Of a stretch of DNA of 64,000 nt, positions 11,629 through 22,949 are shown piece by piece (position 1 is the first letter of the stretch; each line of letters opens with the position of its first letter). Source of the DNA: Podospora pseudocomata (lineage: Eukaryota > Ascomycota > Sordariomycetes > Sordariales > Podosporaceae); the NCBI RefSeq assembly GCF_035222375.1, contig NC_085887.1:595501-659500 (forward strand), given 5' to 3'. The translations under genes and the position numbers were made by a program. Under the pieces are notes generated by a model, which saw only the letters and a list, made by a program, of their open reading frames with translations, did no database searches and was not told the origin of the DNA.

Positions 11629-12654
11629 AACCATAATTATATCCGAAATAGCTGAATCAGACAATTCGGCAGCCTCCTGGCAAGTACGTGCATTATGGCC
11701 AGGCTTGCCGCACACACCACAGCACCGAACCTTCGTATGAGCCCCCCCTGCACCACTACCATCCGGCTGTGTTTCTTGCACTCCCTCTCCACCCACGGCC
11801 TTCTTGTCCAGTAGATCGTGTGCATTCTGCACAGTAAGTGATCCTCCGAGCCGCACACGTGTTTTTTTTGGCTCTCCGGCGCTTACTTAATGCCTCGTTG
11901 GCCTTGCGGAGTGAAGTGTTCTCTGCACGTAGGAGAGCCACCTGGTGCATCACAGCCATTGACTCCCTGGATCACCGTTGCCCATTCGCGGTTGCCAGGC
12001 TGGACCAGTTTTACCTTGCTAAGGCCGTCCGAGGTCGTAACCACCATGCCCGTAAAGATAATGCCCATCATAAACCCAGTCTCGTCGAAGTTGTAGATAT
12101 CGTCATCTACAATACCGTACTTGGCCTTGGTGTTCCGTACGAGCGCAAACCACTCGGCAATGACCTTTGGATGCTCGCACTTGGCTCTCTGGTAATCGTA
12201 TCTACACCAGCCAGTTCCTCCGTATATATAGACCTCGTGGTCTCCTGGATCATTAACCCTTGGCAATGATCCTACAGGTAAGGCTACTCCCGTCCTGATT
12301 GGTTCTACTAGCGATTGGCTGTGCGCGTTGCGCACCGCACACGGTCTGGCTTGCCTGTTGGCTTAACTGTGACAAGCAGTTGGTTGGCCATATCTTCCAC
12401 ACCACGCAATCTTGGTGGAAAAGCTCGCGCACATAGCTCAATAACGTATTGAATAATGGCGTTCTCTTCCGATTGAGTGAGCTTTTTCGAATTGGGTGTT
12501 GTATCGCGTCGTGCAGGCCGGCCGGCGCGTCGGTCACGGAGTGTTGAAGGTGGTACGCTATAGAGCTTAGCTATGTTTCAAGCTTCAATTCTTCGTTGTT
12601 CTGAAGAGCTTCAAGGGCTAAGATTACTCTGGCTTCCTTTGAAGGGGGAGACAT
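11629..12654 (-). pseudogene. Group B transposase remnant
   Basis: Start codon at 12654 with an N-terminal helix-turn-helix region broken by an early stop. A CENP-B-like segment (VRELFHQDCVVWKIW in a shifted frame) follows. Next come the LTR fragment, a short catalytic segment including NFDETGFMMG (first catalytic Asp, about 12075-12095), and a deletion junction at about 11960-11964. The C-terminal coiled coil and zinc knuckle CCGVCGKPGHNARTC remain. The usual stop codon near 11629 is changed to Trp, so the last frame runs on to 11455. Confidence 0.85.
12203..12374 (-). mobile_element. LTR fragment (U3 type III) replacing ~90 bp of transposase
   Basis: Ends at 12374 with the LTR terminus (TGTGACA on the plus strand). 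It includes the CCAAT-like boxes, the GGATCATTAACCCTTGGCAA module and the TATATATAG core shared with 46560-46650, then breaks off within R at TCTACACC. Compared with copy B3, about 90 bp of transposase sequence is missing at the site, and no target duplication is seen, so the 3' part of the LTR and its flank were deleted together. Confidence 0.75.
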
Positions 12655-12752
12655 GTTGGGTTGGGGAAGAAATGATGTTTAGGAGAGAGAGGATGCGTCG
12701 CGCCAAGGAACCCACGGCTCGCTTGTACCCACGACTCGCTTATAAAATACGT

Positions 12753-13391
12753 TATTAATCATTATTATAATTAACGTATAATACTTTATTTATTCATAGT
12801 TTCTTGATATTTCTTTCAATTTCTAACTTAAATTATGGAAAATATAAAATAAAATACAGTAAATAATCTAGGTCGAACCTATTATCTTTGGAATTACTAA
12901 AGTCACAAAATATTAGAGATTCTTTTGGTAAATTGATCCAAGGTGGGGTTTCCTTATTATTATATAAATAATTAAAGGGAGCATAGTACTTGTTATTATT
13001 ACTTTAAAGACATTCTTTTTAACAAAATTAATATAGTTTTCTCGTAAACTAGTATTATAATAAACACTTTTTGTCTCTTTATTATTCGAAATCTTTCATA
13101 GTTTCATCATTATGCTTATTGTCCAAATCTTGAAGCTATTATATATCATTCTTTCTGATAACTCTTTTGAGCTTTATCAATATCAATAGCTATAATATCC
13201 TTAGTTTATACCATTAGATTTTAAAATTTAATATATAAATTACTTCATGAAATTTAAATATTTGAAAAATATTTAAATAAGTTTTTCAAACAAATTAAGA
13301 CAAAAGGTATATAATGATACTCTATATTAGAAGCTACTTGATTTCAACTAATATAATCTAATTACATACAATATGATTGATCTAAACAGTA
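12753..13391. other. AT-rich spacer
   Basis: About 640 bp, very AT-rich, no recognisable coding or RNA feature; likely RIP-degraded. Confidence 0.35.
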
Positions 13392-15250
13392 ACGTGATCC
13401 ACCATCGAGCGGGACACCCCATCGACCGGGACACTTTTTCTCCCACTATAACCACCCAACTTCAATTCGCGTTTTCTCTATCACAACAATGTCCGACAGC
13501 TTGCCAGAAAATCGAGTCCTTTTAGCGATCAATGCGATTCGATCAACACCGCGCTTGAGCATCCGACGCGCCGCAGAAATATACAACGTGCCCAAGTCCA
13601 CAATTGCTGCGAGAATGAAGGGCCGAGTTGCGAAGTTCGACAGTTACAACGCACGTTCGAATTTGACTACGATAGAAGAGGAGGTGATTGTTCAATATGT
13701 ACTCGACCGAGATTCGCGAGGGTTTTCGCCCCGGATTGTCGACGTGGGTGATATGGCCAATCTCCTGCTTCGGAAACGCGGTGCGCGACAGGTCGGAAAG
13801 AACTGGCCAGACCGCTTCGTTACCCGACGTCCAGAGTTAAAGACGCGTTTTAATCGCGTCTATGACTATCAAAGAGGCCTCTGTGAAGATCCTGCAATTA
13901 TCGAGCCATGGTTCCGACTGGTTGCCAACATGCGTGCGAAATACGGCATCCTCGACTGCGACTTCTACAACTTCGACGAGACGGGCTTTATGATGGGCAT
14001 GATACGGCCAGGGATGGTGGTCACGCGCTCCGATCGGGTCGGCAAACCAAAGGCTATTCAGCCGGGCAATCGAGAATGGGCGACAGCGATTTGCACTATT
14101 GCTGGCGACGGGTATGTGGTGCCGCCTTTCTTGGTGGTGAAGGGCCGTTTCCACCTCGCCAGCTGGTACTCCGAACATCAGATACCTGACGACTGGGCCG
14201 TCGCAACAACAACCAACGGATGGACAGATAATAAGACTGCTCTGGAATGGCTGCAGCATTTTGATGAGCACACTAAACACCGTCGGAGGGGTGTATATCG
14301 GATGCTGGTGCTCGACGGCCATGAGAGCCATGTTAACGCCGAATTCGAGGACTATTGCAAGGAGAATAACATTGTCACCATTTGTCTGCCTTCCCATTCC
14401 TCGCATCTTACCCAGCCTCTCGATGTGGGTTGTTATAGCGTCCTAAAGAAGATGTACGGTGCTGAAATCGAGCACTTCATCAAAGCCCGGATCACGCATA
14501 TCACGAAGCCCGAGTTCTTCCTTGCGTTCAAAGCCGCCTTCAGCCGGACTTTCACCCAAGAAAACGTTCTCGGGGGTTTCGGGGGTCTGGACTTATCCCC
14601 TACGACCCGCAGGCCGTCCTTTCGAAGCTAGATGTCAAGTTGCGGACACCAACCCCCCCTGGGACCCCTGATGGGCCACCAACACCTTGGTTCTTTAAGA
14701 CGCCCAAGACTACCAACGAAGCCCTCTCGCAGTCTACCCTTATTAAAGTTCGGATTGCAAGACATCAGTCGAGCTCTCCGACTCCGATTTTAGATGCTGT
14801 TGATCAGCTTTCGAAAGGAATGCAGGTATTTTCCCATCAGGTGACCCTTTTACAAGCCGAGGTACGGACACTTCAGGAGGCCAACGAAGCACTTTCCAAG
14901 CGCCGGAGGGCCAAACGGACGCGTCTCCAAGATGGAGGGGCCATTAATGGAAGCCAGGCTAGGGATATAATGGCAGAGAAGGGCGTAGTTGAAGCGGAAG
15001 GACGCGTCGAAAGCGGAAATGAAGGGTCGTCAAAGAGGCGTCGGATGGGTTCGCGGCACTGTGGCATCTGCCGCAAGACTGGCCACAATGCAAGGACATG
15101 CCCAGAGGCTGGGGAAACAGATGCTTCAAGTGATGCTGAGTAGCTGCAATTGATTTGATTAGTGTTTTATGGGATTTTAGAGTTTGTTGTGGTTGTGGTC
15201 TGGAAAAGTGTCCCGGTCGATGGGGTGTCCCGCTCGATGGTGGATCACGT
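13392..15250 (+). mobile_element. Group A pogo/Fot1-type transposon, full length (copy A1)
   Basis: 1859 bp between TA duplications (13390-13391, 15251-15252). Both terminal inverted repeats have the GAGCGGGACAC class: ACGTGATCC followed by two tandem CCATCGA(G/C)CGGGACAC motifs. One transposase gene occupies almost the whole interior. Confidence 0.95.
13489..15143 (+). pseudogene. Group A pogo/Fot1 transposase with one frameshift
   Basis: Cut-and-paste DDE/D transposase. N-terminus MSDSLPENRV is specific to this end class. A psq-like helix-turn-helix (RRAAEIYNVPKSTIAARMKG) is followed by a CENP-B/Tc5-type helix-turn-helix (EEEVIVQY to DRFVTRRPEL). The DDE_1 core has catalytic Asp residues in NFDETGF, LDGHESH and QPLDVGCYSVLKK. 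The frame breaks at about 14575-14590, where one T is missing from TTTT between two G runs relative to copy A3. The C-terminal part resumes at 14640 in the next frame with a Thr/Pro-rich linker, a coiled coil (LLQAEVRTLQEANEALSKRR) and a zinc knuckle CGICRKTGHNARTC. Otherwise it is nearly identical to A3, so decay is recent or an assembly error. Confidence 0.93.
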
Positions 15251-18064
15251 TAACTGTTATAAATTTAGTCATTACATGAATCTTTCAAGAATTTCAGAAA
15301 GTCATTATTTAATTGATAAAGTTATAGTAATAAGTAACGCTTTATAATAATACTTAGGTATTATTTCAAGTAGTTTGATACCTATTTTATTATAGGGGTA
15401 TATAGTTGTAGAGCTGTTTTAATATTACAATGTATTTACTATTTAATACATAGTATATAGGGTATTTTTAAAGATATAAAAGAGTATAATTAGACGAACA
15501 GGGTTTTTATTAGTAATTAGTTAACTTAAAGCAATATAGGACCTATACTTTGGAGGGGGTAGGTAAAAGATAGGACTTAATAGTGTAAACTAGCGTATAA
15601 TTACTCTTACAATCTGAGCTTGTAGTCTTATTTAATTTCAAACCCTTATTTCACTAATAGATCTTTCTTTTCGATAATAAACTATATCTTCTTTTACTCA
15701 CTTTATACTCTCCTATTATGATACGTTTTCTGTCTAGTTTAGCACAAAGTATCAATATTATATTTAATATAATTATTTTACTATTTTGAAATTCGTAAAT
15801 TATAGCACAATATTCATAAACATTTTAATAGTACGTAAATTTGTACAGAATTTTCGAAACCATATTTTCTATTTAATTTTTAACGTAACACAAAAACCTA
15901 GTTAAACTATTAATATATATGTTATCAAAAGTAATAGATTAACTTGCATTTTAATGTTGATTCAATATTATAAGTCTGTATTGTATTTTGACATAATCAA
16001 ATATTTTCTATAATGAATGGTATAAACACTAAATCACGTTTCAGTAATATTTATATATACGTAGTATAAGTTACTCATATGAACCTATTTAATTAAATTC
16101 TTTTCAAGGGAGGGCCTCTTTATAGGATGCAATCCAAAGAAATTTAGAAGTATGAAGTATTAATATAGTAACTTTCCTTGTAAATATTTTTTCATTTTCA
16201 ATAATTACTTGGCCATATTCTTTTCGCTTCATATAATCTTGATATAATATCTTTCCTTTTCGTTTTCATCGGAAATATTTTCCCTAAAATTTTTAATAGA
16301 TAGTTAGCCTACCGAAAATTCATATAATACAGTTAGCCTACCGAAAATTCATATAATACAGTTTTTGAATTTTATAGGTTTAAGTTTTTAGTTTTTATAT
16401 ACATTAATAGGGACCCAATTAACTATGTCTCCGAAAAAGACTTCGTTATAAATAAATGCTATTATAACAACGTCTAAAATTATACAATATTGATATATTC
16501 ATTTTGTTCAATTTTTTTACTACATTTAATAGTAAATTAATAATACTTCCCGCTATTAATCTCTCACTATCCCAGTATCATATTTTTCCTTTTTACTTTA
16601 ATTATAAATATAACTTCTGTACTAAGTTTCATTGTTTTATTGACTTAGGTTCTTTAAATTATTCAATAAAATAAATCAACCCTTTCATAAGTTCGAAACA
16701 CTCAAAAGACCTTTTAAATTGTACGTTTTACTTAATGCTTCACATAGACCTATAAGAAGTCCCAGTTATTTCTTTATAGTTTACAAAATAAGGAATTATA
16801 ACATATTTTCATTATAATATTCAATATTCCGCAATATAACTTTATAAGGAGTAATAAAAACTTCTATTACTTGATAATAAATAGTATTATTTCAATATTA
16901 TATCCGTTAATATTAATTGCGAAATTTATGACATTAATTTACTTTCTTATATAATGAAAACATAGTTTCCTTGTATGTCACTCTTTTAAGAATATGTAAT
17001 CTACAGTGTAGCTTTATTTTGGTTTTTCGTTATTTCAATTTTACTATCCTCTTTTAATACATAAAGCCCCTATTCCTATAGTTTACATTTTATCCCGGTA
17101 CTTTTATTACAAAATACTCATTATTGAGTTTTCATAATATAATGAAAATATGAATAGTATTAAATATAGTATAGTGATTAGTATAATACAGTATTTAATA
17201 GGGTATTATATGTATTAGTGGTTCAACCTTCGCAAATTTTGCTGTATTATTTATCTGGTAATTCCTTTTATTAAAATTAATATTATGATATTTACCATCA
17301 TTATTGATTTTTATTATCATTCTGACCTTTTAACATTAACTATTGAATCTTTTATTTAGAAATACCAGTTTTACTATTTTGAAGAAACACTCCCCTTTTT
17401 TTCAAGTTCTCTATGCAATTTATGTTTCTGAAAAAGACAAATCAATCTATTCTTTATACAATATGTAATATTATCCCAGATAATGTTATATTTCGGTATT
17501 ATGAAGCATACCTTTTACTAAATCTGCTGTAAAGTACGAAACACTCTACCATTAATTTCTTTACTTTCTGCACTGTGTACATGTTTTCTATTTTATTTCT
17601 TATATATATAATTTACCTCCAACATCTTTTTTATTCAACAAATTATCTATGCTATTATGAAAACATTTATTTTATATATTAGCATTAGAAAAGGACAGAA
17701 AAGAAAAAGCAAAAACGTTATTCTACAGCGTTAACATCAAACATTGGGCCAGTATTAATCTAATATAAAAATATAAGTATATGGGTTCTTAATTATTGAG
17801 GTCTATATCAGTAAGAGGCCGCTTAATAAAGTACGGTTCCTTAGGATGATTAATGTATCTGTATCTTAACTTTCCAAATACCCTTAGTAACATTAATAAA
17901 AAATTAGTAGTATTTTTTCACATAACGGTTTTGTTTTTCTATTGTTTTTTCTATATGACCTACAATTTAACATAAAATGTATACATACTTAAATAAATTA
18001 TATACTTTTTATACTTCGGCTAAATAATAAAAAATCACGATATTTTTATAAATTAATGCTATTA
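15251..18064. other. 2.8-kb AT-rich block
   Basis: Extremely AT-rich, TpA-rich DNA with no open frame that resembles a protein. It is consistent with thoroughly RIP-mutated repeats. A 29-bp unit is tandemly duplicated at 16302-16359. No tRNA or other RNA gene was recognised. Confidence 0.45.
16302..16359. repeat. 29-bp direct tandem duplication
   Basis: The unit beginning AGTTAGCCTACCGAAAATTC occurs twice exactly (16302-16330, 16331-16359). Being perfect within RIP-degraded DNA, the duplication is younger than the mutations around it. Confidence 0.9.
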
Positions 18065-19215
18065 ACGTGGTTTATAAGCGAAAGCGCCATATAAGCGAAA
18101 GCGCCACACTTCCTGCACCCACACTGCAAATACAAGAACAATTCCACCAAAACAGCCCAAAACTCTTAAAATTACTTGGAATTATCTTCCTCAGACGTTT
18201 CTACAACTATCTGACATGTGCGCGCATTATGACCAGGCTCGCCGCAGTTGCCACAACGTCGCGCACGCGTCTCGGTCCTCGGCTTCCGACCACTACCTAC
18301 CTGCGTTTCCTCCATTATCTGCGCCTCAACATCTCTCTGACCCTGCAAATCCTGTGCATCTTGTACAGAGAGTGATACTCCTTGCCGAACACGTTGCTTT
18401 TTGGCCCTTCGGCGCTTGCTTAGTGCTTCATTTGCTACTCGGAGACTCTGGTTCTCTACCTTCAATAATGCTAACTGATGCATTATCCTGGACGTTCCTT
18501 TCGCAAGGACGTCAACTGCCTTTAAAATCTCAGTTGGAGAGCTATTCTGATGCTGTGCAATCCGAGACTTGATGAGATTAGATTGTGAAGAGGCTTCAGC
18601 TGGGTTGTTTGGCGTTTTAGAGACCCATCATAAACCCCGTCTCATCAAAGTTGTAGATGTCCACCTCCAGAATACCATACTTCGCAATTGTGTTCCGTAC
18701 AAGTGTAAACCAGCCGCCAATAACCTCTGGATCTTCGCATAGGGCCCTTTGGTAGTCGTACTTCCGATTAAAACGCGTAGTGAGTTATGGTTGCCGTTTA
18801 ACAAAGTTGTGCGCCCAGAGCGCGCCGACGCGTCCCGCATCGCGTTCGGCAAGCAATCGGTTGGCCATATCTTCCACACCAGACAAGCGAGGAGGAAATC
18901 CTTTCAAATCTAGGTCGATAATATATTGAATAATAACAGACTCTTCTAGAGTAGTCAGCTTCCGCGAGTTGGCTGAAATATCGCGTCGTGATGACTGACC
19001 CTGCTTGTGGCGACCCAGCTTCCGATGATCGACAGAATAGATCTTTGCTGCAGCTCTTAGGCTTAGTTTCGGGTCATTCTTCATCGCTTCGAGGGCCAAG
19101 ATTATGCTACTTTCATCGTTTTTTTGAGGCATGTTCAGTTGTAGAGAAGGAAGGATGAAGAAGGGAGATGTTACGTGTGGATCAATTGCGTGGCGCTTTC
19201 GCTTATAAACCATGT
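18065..19215 (-). mobile_element. Group C pogo/Fot1-type transposon, internally deleted
   Basis: 1151 bp between TA dinucleotides (18063-18064, 19216-19217). The ends start ACGTGG/ACATGG and carry two tandem ATAAGCGAAAGCGCCA motifs (left) and one clear copy plus remnants (right). The ends are of the same class. The catalytic core of the transposase is deleted. Confidence 0.9.
18172..19132 (-). pseudogene. Group C transposase remnant lacking most of the DDE core
   Basis: Start MPQKNDESSIILALEAMKND at 19132, a psq-like helix-turn-helix (LSLRAAAKIYSVDHRKLGR), then the CENP-B-like domain (TLEESVIIQY, GVEDMANRLLAERDAGR). A stop at 18785-18787 ends the first frame. The sequence continues to the first catalytic motif (FDETGF near 18630-18650) and then jumps directly to the C-terminal linker, deleting about 700 bp. 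It ends with a coiled coil (LLKVENQSLRVANEALSKRR) and zinc knuckle RRCGNCGEPGHNARTC. Protein sequence differs clearly from groups A and B throughout, so it is a separate family, not just a subtype. Confidence 0.88.
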
Positions 19216-20434
19216 TAATTGAATTTCATTTGAAAAAGTTATTTTAAATTATAAAATAAACGAAATATTATGAAGGCACCTATATTTTACTTATCTTTAA
19301 CTACCTTTACTTTATGAATACAATGAAACAATGTAATTATATAACGAATCCCTATAAAGAACCTCTGAAATGAATACTACTTCAAGACACTTCTGAACAA
19401 TCCTGCCTAGTTCGTTATAGCTAAGTAGTATACAACAAATGGCTTGTCTTAATCACAATAGTCTTAATACCAACAACTATAACTTAAATCTATTACATAC
19501 TGCGGAACTATTTATCTACACTAGCGAGTTTCTTCGTATTTATCTGACTAGGTCTTTTTTGTTATCAAAACCCGTCATTTATTGAAACCTCCGTAATAGC
19601 TTGTATAGTAATTTATTGTAATTAATTTTCTAGGTTTAGTATTTAAAAGTAGCTTTCTTTATATTTTCTCCTTAGCCTTACTACTTATTACTTTATATAG
19701 TTATTAAAAGTCTGTTTTAATGATTCGGTAAGCTAATTAAACTCTATTGTAAAACTTACTATTTTGTTTCTTTAATATTTAATAAATATAACTTTTAAAA
19801 CCCTCACTCCCTTTCACTTAATATTTACTATAGCAATTTCTTCATTTATCCGAATCGTATGAGTATTTCATAATCTTTTTGAGTTGAAAGAAGGAGCTAA
19901 ATTATGGTTATTCAAGGTTTGTTATTTTAACGATAAATAAAATTAACAATTATCAGAGTATTTAAAAGAAAATCTAAAAAAAGGATATATTAAGGAGTTT
20001 ATATTTTTAATCAAATACCTTATGTTCTTTGTATTAGAAAATGCGATAGTTTATAACCATATTTAAACTACCGTTAATGAAATAATGAAACGGTAAAAAA
20101 TAATTAATTATTACTAGTGATATTTACATTATAAAAATCAATTAATTAAAGTACAACACTTTATACGCTTACATATATTTATTAAATATCTTTATATATA
20201 AATTAAAGAAGGGAATGAATAGAAAATGGCGTTTCGTAAATTTAGTGAATAATCCAAATCTTTAATAATATTATTCGGATTAATTCATATACTTATAATG
20301 TCCTAATTTTTCGTTTACTATACAATCTTGAAGTGGCTCGATAGAATAGTAATATATAATTTGGATAATATTTCTATTTACTTATATATTTTAAAGAAGT
20401 ATTTTTCATATACTACGAAAACTAAATAACCTAT
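19216..20434. other. AT-rich block containing an LTR relic
   Basis: RIP-like AT-rich sequence, with a recognisable degraded LTR at 19340-19556 and nothing else identifiable. Confidence 0.4.
19340..19556 (-). mobile_element. RIP-degraded LTR fragment, 'TGTGACGAACCCC' family
   Basis: TATAACGAATCCCTATAAAG to TATTTATCTGACTAGG follows the R/U5-to-TATA order of the intact LTRs at 7435 and 46211 with many C/T and G/A changes (for example GGAACTATTTATCTACACTA at about 19512). The U3 part is unrecognisable. Confidence 0.75.
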
Positions 20435-20899
20435 TGTTACGCCCCCAGCGTAATACCCCGGTACAAGAACCACTGGGTGATTCCCGAGGCGTTGGGACAC
20501 CTCAGCCAATCATTGGGCCAGGGATGGAAAGACCCACAAGCCCCCGTGCAACCAATTAGGAGTTGCTCAGACTGCTCAGTCTGCTGAGTGCGCCAAGACC
20601 ACTGAGCACACTGAGCACACTGAGCAAGGTACAATGATACTTCAGAAACATATGTAGATAGCTTCACATAAATAGGGGGGAGCGCCGGGCGCTCCCCGTG
20701 TCGAGGAATCTGATTCCTCATGCAAGCAATCAAGGTCATTTGTCTACAATCTACTCTCAGTAGCTCTTTGTTAGAACAACCTGTTGTTGACAGTGAACCC
20801 ATGTCTGAGACGCTTGTCACAACCTTCGATCATCCTGTCATATTCACCTTCGGCGTACTGCCTTGCAGTCTGTATTCACTCCCGGTGCAGGTTGTAACA
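20435..20899 (+). mobile_element. Solo LTR of the gypsy chromovirus family (U3 variant 1)
   Basis: 465 bp from TGTTACGCCC to GTTGTAACA, flanked by the 5-bp duplication CCTAT (20430-20434, 20900-20904). It shares the outer U3 edge and the whole R/U5 with the LTRs of the gypsy elements at 50769 and 60063, including the hairpin GGGGAGCGCCGGGCGCTCCC downstream of ATAAATA. Its inner U3 carries CCAATCATTGG and repeated ACTGAGCAC/CTGCTCAG motifs. Confidence 0.92.
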
Positions 20900-21085
20900 C
20901 CTATATAATTGAAAATTTATGTTACTTTTGTATTCAAAAAGCCACTTGCTAATAGTTATTGTATATACATTGTTAATATACTATGTACTTTAATTTTTAA
21001 TTTTTGATATAATTCTACTTAAGAATTTCAATATACTTCAATTTTCGTATACTTTATTTTAAAATATTTTACTTTTAAATTAGTA
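20900..21085. other. AT-rich spacer
   Basis: Nothing recognisable. Confidence 0.3.
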
Positions 21086-22949
21086 ACGTACATTATTACT
21101 GAGTCGTGCATAGTAGTGGGTCGCACACTCCCTAGCGCGACGCGTGCTCATTGCACTTTGCATCGAATTTTTCTACAATCCAATATGTCTTCTATTTTAA
21201 AGGAAGCGAGGGTAATCTTAGCCCTTGAAGCTCTCCAAAAGGACGAAAAATTAAGCCTCAGAGCCGCAGCTATGCTCTATAATATACCACCATCAACCCT
21301 CCGCGACCGACGCGCTGGCCGGCCTGCACAACGCGATACTACGCCCGGTACAAAGAAGCTCACTCAATCAGAAGAGGAGGCTATTGTCCAATACATTATT
21401 GAGCTATGTGCGCGAGCTTTTCCACCCAGATTGCGTGGTGTGGAAGATATGGCTAACCAACTGCTACGCGTACGCGATGCGCCCCCTGTCGGCAAGCTCT
21501 GGGTACATCGATTTGTTAAACGCCAGCCAGAGCTCTGTAAGCGTTTTACGCGTAGATACGACTACCAGAGGGCTAAGTGCGAGGATCCAAAGGTCATTGC
21601 CGAGTAGTTTGCGCTCGTACGGAACACTAAGGCTAAGTACGGTATTGTAGATGACGATATCTACAACTTCGACGAGACTGGGTTTATGATGGGTATTATC
21701 TTCGCGGGCATGGTAGTTACGACCTCAGACGGCCTTATTAAGGCCAAACTAGCCCAGCCTGGTAACCGCGAATGGGCAACGGTAATCCAGGGAGTTAATG
21801 CCCTCGGTTGGGCCATCCCTCCTTTCATTATCTTGGCCGCGCAGTACCACCTTGCCAACTGGTACACCGAGTGCAACCTACCGTCCACCTGGCGTATCGC
21901 AACCACCGATAATGGCGGGACTACCAATCCGGTAGGCCTAGATTGGATCAAGCACTTCAATTACTATACGGCGCCCCGGATAAAGGGCAAATACCGGTTG
22001 TTGATCCTCAACGGCCACCAGAGCCACCACTCGACCGAATTCGAGCGCTACTGCCAGCAGAACAACATCATCACGCTTTGCATGCCTCCACATTCTTCAC
22101 ATTACCTCCAGCCACTCGATGTCGGCTGCTTTGGGCCATTGAAGCAGGCGTACGGCCGCCAAATCGAGGACTTGATGCGCATGCATATTAACCACGTAAG
22201 CAAGCTCGAGTTCCTCTGTGCCTTCCGCGAGGCCTTCTTCGCCTCTATAACGGAGAAGAATATACAGGGTAGCTTTGCGGGTGCTGGCCTTGTGCCATAC
22301 GATCCAAAGAGGGTACTTTCTAAGCTAGATGTAAAGCTTCGTAAGCCAACACCCCCAGCCCCACGGCCCTGCACTCCACAACCTTGGGTGTTCCAGACAC
22401 CACAAAACCCCCAAGAAACTACCTCGCAGTAAACGCTTATTAAGACTCGCATTGCCAACCATCAAAATAGCCCCCCGACTTCGATGTTGGCTGCGGTGGA
22501 CCAGCTTACTAAGAGTACGATGGCTGTAATGCACCAGGTACCTCTCCTTCGTGCAGAGAACAATTCACTCCGCAAGGCCAACGAGGCACTAAGTAAGCGC
22601 CGGAGAGCCAAAAAAAACACGCGTGAGGCTCGGAGGATCACTTATTGTGCAGGATACACACGATCTACTGGACAAGAAGGCCGTGGGTGGAGAGGGAGTG
22701 CAAGCAAACACAGCCGGATGGTAGTAGTGCAGGGGGGGCTCATACGAAGGTTCGGTGCTGTGGTGTGTGCGGCAAGGCTGGCCATAATGCACGCACTTGC
22801 CAGGAGGCTGCAGAATCATCTGATTCATCTGTTTCCGATTCAGTTATAGTTATTTCCTAGTGTTGTGGTTGTGTAATTGAGGATAGCTTTGGTAGGGTGG
22901 TAGAAAGTGCGGCGCTCGCTTGTCTGCGGCGCTCGCTTATCACGCACGT
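21086..22949 (+). mobile_element. Group B pogo/Fot1-type transposon with mismatched ends (copy B2)
   Basis: 1864 bp between TA dinucleotides (21084-21085, 22950-22951). The left end begins ACGTACATTATTAC and is a mutated form of the GAGTCGCGCA class seen in B3. The right end, read inward, is ACGTGCGTGATAAGCGAGCG with two GCGAGCGCCGC motifs, a different class. The transposase is full length but interrupted. Confidence 0.92.
21185..22860 (+). pseudogene. Group B pogo/Fot1 transposase, two stops and one frameshift
   Basis: Start MSSILKEARVILALEALQKD. psq-type helix-turn-helix (LSLRAAAMLYNIPPSTLRDR) and CENP-B-like domain (SEEEAIVQY to VHRFVKRQPEL) are intact. A TAG at 21605-21607 replaces the Trp of EWF (G-to-A, RIP-like). 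The DDE core then reads through NFDETGFMMGI, LNGHQSHHS (the second catalytic motif has Asn where Asp is expected, so this residue is lost) and QPLDVGCFGPLKQ. A second stop (TAA, 22430-22432) and a frameshift in the A run at about 22610 precede the zinc knuckle CCGVCGKAGHNARTC. An inactive enzyme. Confidence 0.92.

Larger units (their letters stand above)
11531..12752 (-). mobile_element. Group B transposon, internally deleted, with mismatched ends and an LTR fragment inside (copy B4)
   Basis: 1222 bp between TA dinucleotides (11529-11530, 12753-12754). The left end begins ACGTACATTATTAGCGAGCG with two GCGAGCGACC motifs. The right end, read inward, carries GCGAGTCGTGGG and GCGAGCCGTGGG motifs, so the two termini belong to different classes. 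The middle of the transposase is deleted, and a solo-LTR fragment occupies 12203-12374. Confidence 0.88.
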
